The position numbers and the translations under genes were made by a program. The notes under the pieces were generated by a model. That model did not search any database. It saw nothing but the letters and a program-made list of their open reading frames with translations, and was not told where the DNA came from. Source: Candidatus Fermentithermobacillaceae bacterium UBA3907 (GTDB taxonomy: Bacteria > Bacillota > Sulfobacillia > Fermentithermobacillales > Fermentithermobacillaceae). From it: a stretch of DNA of 9,272 bases. Positions 1 to 6,216 of this stretch are shown piece after piece (the stretch's first letter is position 1; the number at the start of each line of letters is the position of its first letter). The stretch spans positions 1-9,272 of the forward strand of contig DGFF01000114.1 of assembly GCA_002391545.1 (NCBI GenBank), in the 5' to 3' direction.

Positions 1-312
1 AACGTTCCTTTGATTCCCGAGTTAAGTCCTCCTAAGGAGCTCATGGATGTTCCTAGAGACAAAGTAGTCGGACTTACATTGAGTCCTGAAAAACTAGCAA
101 GGGTCAGGAAACAACGTCTTAAGAGCATGGGGCTTAAAGAAGATTCGTCGTATGCAGATCCTGGCCGGATCCTGGCAGAATTGGAGTACGCAGATAAGAT
201 TTTCCGCGAGATAGGTTGTAGTATCATAGACGTGACGGACAAAGCTATTGAAGAAACTGCCCTTAACGTTACGGAAATAATCGAGAGGGGGAACAGAAAT
301 CGTGGCGAATAA
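1..312 (+). CDS. PPDK regulatory protein (PDRP/YqfL, DUF299 kinase/pyrophosphorylase), 3' part
   Basis: This is the C-terminal 103 residues of the bifunctional regulator of pyruvate, phosphate dikinase, open at the contig's left edge. Family members are about 270 residues, so roughly 165 are missing, including the nucleotide-binding P-loop half. The visible part has the family's conserved C-terminal run: NVPLIPELSPPKEL at the edge, then VVGLTLSPEKL, a Tyr-Ala-Asp segment, ELEYADKIF and a final IDVTDKAIEETA. Known family role: ADP-dependent phosphorylation of a threonine next to the PPDK catalytic histidine inactivates the enzyme, and phosphate-dependent removal of that group reactivates it. 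The stop codon lies 11 bases inside ppdK, so regulator and target are probably co-transcribed and translationally coupled. In-frame TTG and ATG codons near the left edge are internal residues, not starts. The enzyme is expected in the cytoplasm. Confidence 0.93.
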   Translation, partial: NVPLIPELSPPKELMDVPRDKVVGLTLSPEKLARVRKQRLKSMGLKEDSSYADPGRILAELEYADKIFREIGCSIIDVTDKAIEETALNVTEIIERGNRNRGE

Positions 313-2950
313 GCTAGTGTATTGGTTCAGGGAAGGTGGGGAAGAAATGCGCCACCTTCTGGGTGGGAAGGGAGCGGGCCTTGCCGAAATGACGCGCATT
401 GGGTTGCCTGTACCTCCCGGTTTTACTATTACAACTGAGGCCTGCAAGATTTACTACGCCTCCGGTCAGAAACTCCCTGATTCATTGAAGGAAGAAATAG
501 CTTCCCACATGCGAGAATTGGAGAAGGAGATGGGCAAGACCTTTGGTGGTGAACGCAATCCGTTGTTGGTTTCTGTTCGCTCGGGCGCACCTGTTAGCAT
601 GCCTGGGATGATGGATACCATTTTGAACCTGGGGCTTAATGACCAAAGCGTCATTGGATTGTATGAGGCTACTGGGGATCGTCGATTTGCCTTTGACTGC
701 TATCGAAGATTTATCCAGATGTTTGGCAACGTAGTTTTGGAGATTCCCCTTAGTGAATTCGAAAATGCTTTTGCCGCGTTAAAGTCAAAAGAAGGGGTAA
801 CTGAAGATCAGAATGTTTCCGCTGAGGGATTGGAATCTCTTACGAGAGAATACAAACAGATAATTGTGGAAAAAACAGGCATTAAGTTTCCTCAAGATCC
901 TTATGAGCAACTGTTTATGTCAATAGCTGCAGTGTTTCGTTCCTGGAATAATGAGCGGGCAATTATATATAGAAAAGTCAACAAGATTCCAGACGATTTA
1001 GGAACTGCGGTGAACGTTCAAGCCATGGTATTTGGCAATATGGGTGACGACTGCGCAACAGGTGTGATGTTTACCCGAGATCCTGCAACAGGCGAGAACT
1101 GCCTTTACGGAGAGTACTTGGTGAATGCTCAGGGAGAAGATGTGGTTGCAGGTATAAGAACTCCTAAACCCATATCCCAGATAGATGATGATTTACCGGG
1201 TATGTACGAGCAATTGAAGAGAGTAGCCCAGATACTTGAAGATCATTACAAAGATATGCAAGATATAGAGTTTACCATAGAACGAAACAAACTATACATA
1301 CTTCAAACTAGGACAGGTAAAAGGACTGCACAGGCTTCTTTAGAGATCGCAAGATCTATGGTTAATGAAGGAAAAATTTCCAAGGAGGAAGCGATCCTTA
1401 GGGTAAAACCTGAAGAAGTTGCAAGGCTTCTTCATAGGGGTATCGATCCTAACATACAAGTGGAAGTTTTAGCCAGAGGATTGCCTGCATCGCCAGGTGC
1501 AGCTACTGGGAAGGTGATTTTCAATACCAGGGTAGCCGAATCTTTAGGGGAAAAGGGCGAGAAGATAATACTTGTAAGGCCCGAAACTACTCCCGAAGAC
1601 ATGCCTGGTATAGTGCATGCTCAGGGCATTTTGACTTCGAGGGGCGGAATGACTTGCCATGCTGCGATTGTAGCGCGAGGGATGGGGAAGGCGGCTGTGG
1701 TAGGTTGTGAAGCGCTCAAGATTGACCTTGAGGAAAACAGGGCGTTCATAGGGGATTTGGTTCTCTACGAAGGAGATATCATCTCTATAGATGGCGGTAC
1801 TGGCGCTGTGTATGTGGGCGAAGTGCCTTTGGTTGAACCGGAGATGGGTGAGACTTTCAAGGAGATATTAATCTGGGCAGATGAAATGAGGAAGCTCGGT
1901 GTAGAGGCTAATGCAGATACTCCAGAAGATGCTATGCGAGCTAGAGAGTTCGGGGCTGAAGGCATAGGCCTTTGTCGGACTGAACATATGTTTATGGGTC
2001 ACGACAGGTTACCTGTAGTTCAGAAGATGATTTTAGCGGATACTGAAGAAGATAGAAGACGAGCGCTGGACGCCCTTCTTCCCATGCAAGAGAACGATTT
2101 CTACGCTATTTTGAAAGCCATGCGAGGTTTTCCAGTGACTATCCGTCTGTTGGATCCACCCTTGCATGAGTTTCTGCCAAACGTAGAGGATCTAGTGAGG
2201 TCCTTGGCTGAAATGAAAGCCAAGGGGGGACCGGCTTCAGAAATAGCTAGCACAGAGGAAATGTTGAGGAAGGTTAGATCTCATCAAGAAATGAATCCTA
2301 TGCTTGGTATGAGGGGTTGTCGAGTAGGTATAGTATATCCAGAGATTTACGAGATGCAGGTAAGAGCGATATATCAGGCTACGGCCCGTCTTATTAAAGA
2401 AGGAATAGACGATGTAAAGCCTGAAGTGATGATACCTCTTGTAGGTGAAGCTAGAGAACTAGAGGTTTTGAGGGAAATGGTGGAGCAGGTCGCCGAAGAT
2501 GTCAAGAAAGAGCAGGGTGTAGAGTTTGAAGTGGTAGTAGGGACTATGATAGAAATCCCCCGCGCCGCGCTTACCGCAGATGAAGTGGCTGAATTTGCCC
2601 AGTTCTTCTCATTTGGGACCAACGACTTGACCCAGACAACCTTTGGATTCTCACGAGACGATGCAGAGGCCAAGTTTCTCCATAAATACCTGGCAGATAA
2701 GATACTTCCAGAAAATCCTTTTGCTGTATTAGATAGAAAGGGTGTAGGCTATCTGGTCAAAACCGGCGTGGAATTGGGGAGGGAACGAAGACCCGATCTT
2801 GAGATTGGTGTGTGCGGTGAACATGGCGGCGAACCTTCTTCCATCGAATTTTTCCACATGGTAGGCTTGGATTATGTATCTTGTTCTCCCTATCGCGTGC
2901 CTGTAGCCAGGCTTGCTGCAGCTCATGCAGCTATTCGAAACGGAAACTAA
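302..2950 (+). CDS. ppdK: Pyruvate, phosphate dikinase
   Basis: Catalyses reversible ATP + pyruvate + Pi to AMP + PEP + PPi in the cytoplasm. The full 882 residues match bacterial PPDK length. Domains in order: N-terminal ATP-grasp (about 16-350, with GGKGAGLAEM at 21-30 and SVRSGAPVSMPGM at 91-103), swivelling phosphohistidine domain (about 385-505, GGMTCHAA at 448-455) and C-terminal PEP/pyruvate barrel (about 515-875). Visible key residues are catalytic His453, regulatory Thr451, Arg559 in LCRTEH, Arg615 in IRLLDPPLHEF, Glu751 in MIEIPRA, Asn774 and Asp775 in GTNDLTQ, and the acid/base Cys838 in GVCGEHGGEP. All expected active-site residues are present, so it should be active. The start is GTG at 302, preceded by GAGAGGGGG (283-291). 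It gives the normal PPDK N-terminus, whereas the next ATG (residue 16) would cut into the ATP-grasp domain. It overlaps the regulator gene by 11 bases and is followed by an intrinsic terminator. Confidence 0.98.
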   Translation: MANKLVYWFREGGEEMRHLLGGKGAGLAEMTRIGLPVPPGFTITTEACKIYYASGQKLPDSLKEEIASHMRELEKEMGKTFGGERNPLLVSVRSGAPVSMPGMMDTILNLGLNDQSVIGLYEATGDRRFAFDCYRRFIQMFGNVVLEIPLSEFENAFAALKSKEGVTEDQNVSAEGLESLTREYKQIIVEKTGIKFPQDPYEQLFMSIAAVFRSWNNERAIIYRKVNKIPDDLGTAVNVQAMVFGNMGDDCATGVMFTRDPATGENCLYGEYLVNAQGEDVVAGIRTPKPISQIDDDLPGMYEQLKRVAQILEDHYKDMQDIEFTIERNKLYILQTRTGKRTAQASLEIARSMVNEGKISKEEAILRVKPEEVARLLHRGIDPNIQVEVLARGLPASPGAATGKVIFNTRVAESLGEKGEKIILVRPETTPEDMPGIVHAQGILTSRGGMTCHAAIVARGMGKAAVVGCEALKIDLEENRAFIGDLVLYEGDIISIDGGTGAVYVGEVPLVEPEMGETFKEILIWADEMRKLGVEANADTPEDAMRAREFGAEGIGLCRTEHMFMGHDRLPVVQKMILADTEEDRRRALDALLPMQENDFYAILKAMRGFPVTIRLLDPPLHEFLPNVEDLVRSLAEMKAKGGPASEIASTEEMLRKVRSHQEMNPMLGMRGCRVGIVYPEIYEMQVRAIYQATARLIKEGIDDVKPEVMIPLVGEARELEVLREMVEQVAEDVKKEQGVEFEVVVGTMIEIPRAALTADEVAEFAQFFSFGTNDLTQTTFGFSRDDAEAKFLHKYLADKILPENPFAVLDRKGVGYLVKTGVELGRERRPDLEIGVCGEHGGEPSSIEFFHMVGLDYVSCSPYRVPVARLAAAHAAIRNGN

Positions 2951-2965
2951 TAAACTTATCATACA

Positions 2966-3015
2966 GGTACTATCTTCTAGGATTCTCGAACTAGAAGATA
3001 GTACCGCCTTTTTTT
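2966..3015 (+). terminator. Intrinsic terminator after ppdK
   Basis: A perfect 15-bp stem (GGTACTATCTTCTAG at 2966-2980 pairing with 2991-3005) encloses a 10-base loop. A three-base gap and then seven T residues (3009-3015) follow. It starts 15 bases after the ppdK stop and should end the regulator-ppdK transcript. The next gene's ribosome binding site begins only six bases downstream of the T run. Confidence 0.93.
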
Positions 3016-3035
3016 GATCAAGGGAGGCGTTTGTA

Positions 3036-3461
3036 ATGACTGGCGTAGAAATTGACATGGTTGTTGAGGACAGTCTTTCTGCTTTGGAATTGTACGAGAA
3101 AATATTTGATGTTGAACGTGTTGAAGTGACTACTTTCCCTAAGGGCCAAAATGAAGCAGTTTTCACCTTGTACGGGGTTCGGTTTCACATGCTTGATGAG
3201 AATCCGGATTTCGGCTTGAAGTCGCCAGATCCGGATGTACCAAACACAATTTGGTTCAACGTTTTCGTTTCAAACATCGACGAAACGTTTTCAAAAGCTA
3301 TAGATGCAGGCTGTACAGAAATACAAGCAATAACTCATCTACCCGAATATGGGGTGTCAAATGCCATATTCAAGGATCTTTTTGGCTATATTTGGATGCT
3401 CCATCAAATACATAAGGAAGTGAGCTTCCAAGAACGCACTCAGCTTTGGCAAGAACCTTAA
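3036..3461 (+). CDS. VOC-superfamily (glyoxalase/PhnB-like) protein
   Basis: A 141-residue protein of the vicinal oxygen chelate fold. Two beta-alpha-beta-beta-beta-type halves are visible: residues about 5-53 (DSLSALELYEKIFDVE and VRFHMLDE) and about 73-124 (WFNVFVSNIDETFSKAIDAG, then FKDLFGYIWMLHQIHKEVSF). This resembles small stand-alone PhnB-like/DUF-type VOC proteins rather than glyoxalase I. The substrate is unknown, and I cannot assign a metal site with confidence because the usual His/Glu ligand pattern is not clear. AGGGAGG at 3021-3027 sits eight bases before the ATG, fixing the start. The gene lies 20 bases after the ppdK terminator and converges on the S9 peptidase gene 36 bases away. 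It has no room for a promoter downstream of the terminator, so it depends on read-through or on a promoter inside or before the terminator. No membrane segment or signal peptide is visible. Confidence 0.85.
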   Translation: MTGVEIDMVVEDSLSALELYEKIFDVERVEVTTFPKGQNEAVFTLYGVRFHMLDENPDFGLKSPDPDVPNTIWFNVFVSNIDETFSKAIDAGCTEIQAITHLPEYGVSNAIFKDLFGYIWMLHQIHKEVSFQERTQLWQEP

Positions 3462-3474
3462 TACCGGCTTGATA

Positions 3475-3500
3475 GTAGGTCAGGACCTGCCTTGTCTTTA
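3475..3500. terminator. Weak hairpin between convergent VOC and S9 peptidase genes
   Basis: GTAGGT (3475-3480) pairs with ACCTGC (3485-3490) around a four-base loop, including one G-U pair. A broken T-rich stretch (CTTGTCTTTA, 3491-3500) follows on the plus strand. It lies in the 36-base gap between the two convergent stop codons, extending just into the peptidase 3' end. It may end the VOC transcript. It is short and lacks a clean T run on either strand, so this is a tentative call. Confidence 0.25.
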
Positions 3501-5627
3501 GACTTGGTTGCGGTAATGTTCGAACCAGGCCAGTATTCTATTATTCAAGTCGATTCTATGAAGCGGCCTCTTAAAGCCGTGGTACTCGTTTGGATATCTT
3601 ACAAATACTGCTGTTTTGCCCAGCCTCCTCAGAGATTGGTAGAATTCTTCTGAGTGAGTTATCCTGCATCGGTAATCATTTTCTCCGTGCAAGAGCAGGA
3701 TAGGCGTTTCAACATTTGCTACATGGCTAACCGGAGATCTATCCAGATACAAATGCCTATTTTCCCACGGTTTGCCGCCGTATTCATGTTCGTCAGCCCA
3801 TATTATGTCGGTGCAGCCGTAATCTGTATAAAGGTTGGACACGGGAGCTCCAGCACATGCAGCTTTGAAAGCGTTAGTCTGAGTCACAATCCATGTGGTC
3901 ATGTATCCCCCGTATGACCAACCGTGAACGAACATGTTTCGTTTGTCTATTGGGTGATTGGCTACAACTGTGTTTACCCCGTCCATAATGTCTGAATAGT
4001 CTTTATTGCCCCAATCTCCATCGATGCATGCAGAAAATTCCTGACCGTACGAAATGCTTCCCCTTGGGTTAAAGTAAGATACGTAGTACCCCCGGCCTGC
4101 AAACATTTGGGCTTTGAACATAAAAGCTGAACCGTATACACCGTGGGGTCCTCCGTGGATAAGGGTCACCATGGGACTATCTTTCTGTCCATCTTGGGCC
4201 GGATAAATGACCCAGCCATCTATTTGTTGTCCATCTCCAGCTGAGTACTGGAATTTGTCATACTTGCCTACCTGGATTTGGGACATAAACTCATCGTTAT
4301 CGAAGGTGAGTCTCTTTTCCTTATCCTCTGTGAGCCATGTTACGTACAAGTTCTCAGGTTGTACAGGATTTGACCAGCGCAAGGCTAGCACACCTTGCTT
4401 TATGTGGAATGCAGACATGGCTTTTTCGGAAGAGCCTGAAACCACCTCCGGCTCCGTTGTTTCTTCAACCTGGGCTAAGGCAGGATCTACGCGATAAACA
4501 TAAGGAGTTCCACAGTCTACGGCTGAAAAATATAGCACGGACCCGTCCCAGCATAGGGATGATCCATAGCCAAAAGTCACATCCGATGATATAAATGCTC
4601 CGGCCTCTAAGTCGGTTCCTTTTGTTACGTTTATGGCATCCTCTTCGCGGAGAGGTTGTGGTGCCGCACCTTCCTTTAGAGAATGTATAAAAGGGCTAAC
4701 TGGTAACAGATAAAGATCGGTTTTGGTAGAAACACCTCTTGCGTTGTTGTGTCCCAAAAACCCAATGTATTCTCCATCAAAAGACCACTTAGGTTGGTAA
4801 GCAGGTCCTTCCGATTCGTACAAGAGGTAACTTTGCTTTTCTTCTAAATCTACGAGCCATAAGTCTGATTTGGTGTGATAATCTGCATCCTCTTGGCACA
4901 GTGCTGATGTGACAAGGTAACTACCACAAGGAGATATGCAGGGCAACCCGTAGTCGAAATCGCCCTGGGTTACTCGAAAAGTTTCCAATTCTTCATCAGG
5001 GTTAATGTTTTCTTTTAGATCCATATAGAAGATATGGGTTCTGGTATCGCCGTAGTATCCGATTCCGTCTCTTCTATATAGAAGGCGTGTAATTACCTTA
5101 ATGTCGTTGGGTTTTTTCTCAGGGGGTGTTTTGTGAGGCTCGTCAGGGCTTAATCTTCGTTTTACTTGTTCAAGGGCACGATCCTTGTCTCCGTCTGGGC
5201 ACCCTGGATAAGGAATCCAGTCATCGGGTTTAGCAAAAGTCTGTGAAAGGAAGAAGATACGACGCCCATCAGGTGACCATACAGGTTCGCTTTCAACTTT
5301 TTCCTTTGTTTTTGCACAGATTGCTTCTCCGCCATGTATATCTATAATCCAGATCTGGCTATGGGACATACGGTCGGATACGAAGGCGATTTTTTGGCCG
5401 TCAGGAGACCACTTAGGTGAACGATCTTTGCCCGAGTTTGTGAGCTGAATATCTCTTCCTGTATCAAGTTCAACCAGATGTATGTTGGTTACGTACTCAT
5501 CATCTTTGATGGACTGCCGGACGTATGTGAGATAATTACCGTCTGGCGAAACCTCGAGGTTTCCATAGCAGACGATCTTACTGATATCGTCTGGATTAAG
5601 TGGTCGCTTATTCACTACTTGGCTCAT
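3498..5627 (-). CDS. S9-family serine peptidase (acylaminoacyl/dipeptidyl peptidase type)
   Basis: A complete 709-residue prolyl oligopeptidase-clan enzyme that removes N-terminal residues or acyl-residues from short peptides. The N-terminal half (about 20-440) is a beta-propeller with TolB/PD40-like repeats, seen as VSPDGNYLTYVR (26-37), KWSPDGQKIAFVSDR (72-86) and VWSPDGRRIFFLSQ (116-129). The C-terminal half (about 455-709) is an alpha/beta hydrolase. It has an oxyanion-side HGGPHG (491-496), nucleophile Ser571 in GWSYGGY, Asp651 in HGENDYR and His683 in EYHGF, an intact catalytic triad. There is no signal peptide or membrane segment, so it is predicted cytosolic. The ATG start has GGGAGG eight bases upstream (plus-strand 5636-5641). 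It is transcribed divergently from a peptide-type ABC importer, suggesting hydrolysis of imported peptides. Exact specificity cannot be read from sequence; the S9C acylaminoacyl-peptidase group is the closest fit. Confidence 0.93.
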   Translation of the reverse strand: MSQVVNKRPLNPDDISKIVCYGNLEVSPDGNYLTYVRQSIKDDEYVTNIHLVELDTGRDIQLTNSGKDRSPKWSPDGQKIAFVSDRMSHSQIWIIDIHGGEAICAKTKEKVESEPVWSPDGRRIFFLSQTFAKPDDWIPYPGCPDGDKDRALEQVKRRLSPDEPHKTPPEKKPNDIKVITRLLYRRDGIGYYGDTRTHIFYMDLKENINPDEELETFRVTQGDFDYGLPCISPCGSYLVTSALCQEDADYHTKSDLWLVDLEEKQSYLLYESEGPAYQPKWSFDGEYIGFLGHNNARGVSTKTDLYLLPVSPFIHSLKEGAAPQPLREEDAINVTKGTDLEAGAFISSDVTFGYGSSLCWDGSVLYFSAVDCGTPYVYRVDPALAQVEETTEPEVVSGSSEKAMSAFHIKQGVLALRWSNPVQPENLYVTWLTEDKEKRLTFDNDEFMSQIQVGKYDKFQYSAGDGQQIDGWVIYPAQDGQKDSPMVTLIHGGPHGVYGSAFMFKAQMFAGRGYYVSYFNPRGSISYGQEFSACIDGDWGNKDYSDIMDGVNTVVANHPIDKRNMFVHGWSYGGYMTTWIVTQTNAFKAACAGAPVSNLYTDYGCTDIIWADEHEYGGKPWENRHLYLDRSPVSHVANVETPILLLHGENDYRCRITHSEEFYQSLRRLGKTAVFVRYPNEYHGFKRPLHRIDLNNRILAWFEHYRNQV

Positions 5628-5750
5628 TAAGTTTTCCTCCCTATGACATACTCCTATACGTATTCAATGGGGTCTGTTTGGGTTCCTGCTTGAGATCACT
5701 AGGTGCCTCATTGTGGAGTTAGTCTGCATTTTGAAGAAAATGTGGATGTC

Positions 5751-5766
5751 TATACATTTTTGTATA
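5751..5766. promoter_or_regulatory. AT-rich inverted repeat, possible operator
   Basis: TATACA-TTTT-TGTATA is a perfect six-base dyad with a four-base spacer, located 124 bases upstream of the S9 peptidase start and in the divergent regulatory region. Its size and symmetry would suit a dimeric repressor or overlapping -10 elements (TATACA on both strands). No good -35 lies at the right distance on either strand. AT-rich dyads of this size occur by chance, so the call is weak. Confidence 0.3.
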
Positions 5767-6087
5767 TTCGAGAAGGATTAAGAGCTTGGCGCATCGAATA
5801 TTGGCACAACAAACAGATGCAAATTGTGGAGCGATCCAGGATTTGACGCAGTTCAATTGGCTGCGGAGTTGCTTATGTTTGTTTATAGGATTTTCGTCGT
5901 GTTAGACCACCAATGGGGAGCTGCTGGATACACAAAGGACTAATGATCGTGTAGGATGAAGAATATATCACATCGGGGCGTCGACTCGCAGTTGTTCTGT
6001 TTCATTTATTTATGCTCCATACTTGGGTAATTGCCCGCCAGGATGTGCATGCTTGATTTGCGGCAAGGCAGCGCTGAGGGGGAGGTG

Positions 6088-6114
6088 ATGATTTCGTACT
6101 GGAAATTTGTTTGA
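6088..6114 (+). other. Possible leader mini-ORF with strong Shine-Dalgarno
   Basis: GAGGGGGAGGTGA (6076-6088) is an excellent ribosome binding sequence, but no normal gene starts after it. The only nearby ATG (6088) opens an eight-codon frame, MISYWKFV, ended by TGA at 6112-6114. This is the same frame as the solute-binding protein, which stays open after that stop. It could be a leader peptide, a displaced original start, or chance. The spacing from the AGGGGG core to this ATG is five bases; the GGAGGTGA core overlaps the ATG and cannot serve it. Confidence 0.25.
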
Positions 6115-6177
6115 AGCCGGCTTATGCGATCAAGTTATTGGGGAGAAGTGCAAAAGCTGAGAAACATTGGAGATGTT

Positions 6178-6200
6178 TTGAGCGCCTTGGAGACGCTCAA
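6178..6200 (+). other. Small hairpin in the leader of the solute-binding protein gene
   Basis: TTGAGCG (6178-6184) pairs perfectly with CGCTCAA (6194-6200) around a nine-base loop, extendable by two G-U pairs. It ends four bases before the Shine-Dalgarno site at 6205-6211, so its folding could influence ribosome access or protect the mRNA 5' end. No T run follows, so it is not a terminator. Confidence 0.35.
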
Positions 6201-6204
6201 GGAA

Positions 6205-6211
6205 AGGAAGG
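6205..6211 (+). promoter_or_regulatory. Shine-Dalgarno site deciding the solute-binding protein start
   Basis: AGGAAGG sits five bases before the ATG at 6217. The ATG at 6124 opens the same frame 31 codons earlier, but has no comparable site at normal spacing and would bury the lipoprotein signal peptide. Together these favour 6217 as the true start. Confidence 0.8.
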
Positions 6212-6216
6212 ATAAA

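Larger units (their letters stand above)
5628..6216. other. Gene-poor divergent intergenic region (about 590 bases)
   Basis: This stretch separates the leftward S9 peptidase gene from the rightward solute-binding protein gene and must hold promoters for both. I found no convincing -35/-10 pair on either strand. What it does hold: an AT-rich inverted repeat (5751-5766), a 53-codon open frame without a good start (5782-5943) that may be a gene remnant, and a short hairpin with CGCAG/CTGCG arms (5847-5865). It also has a very strong Shine-Dalgarno cluster (6076-6088) and a small hairpin just before the solute-binding protein ribosome site (6178-6200). No tRNA, recognised riboswitch or transposase remnant was seen. 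Confidence 0.6.

Noticed and set aside
94..447. Minus-strand open frame opposite the regulator/ppdK junction
   Set aside because: It lies antisense to two clearly conserved proteins, has no recognisable domain, and is a shadow of their codon use.
2374..3166. Two minus-strand open frames over the ppdK end and VOC start (2374-2673, 2729-3166)
   Set aside because: They are antisense to conserved coding sequence and the second runs through the terminator hairpin; composition is Ser-rich shadow, with no family match visible.
3654..4594. Plus-strand open frames inside the S9 peptidase gene (3654-3917, 4207-4497, 4337-4594)
   Set aside because: All are antisense to an intact enzyme with a full catalytic triad, and none shows a domain or ribosome site of note.
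5841..5880. TTGACG as a -35 box for the importer promoter
   Set aside because: No acceptable -10 lies 16-18 bases downstream; the nearest TATGTT is 25 bases away.
5960..6087. Cys-rich open stretch (CPPGCACLICG) as a small metal-binding protein
   Set aside because: It has no start codon in frame and no ribosome site; the cysteine spacing matches no family I recognise.
6099..6215. Frame from CTG 6099 to TAA 6213-6215, ending just before the solute-binding protein ATG, as a coupled small gene
   Set aside because: It would need a CTG or badly spaced TTG start, and the 38-codon product has no recognisable features; chance is the simpler reading.
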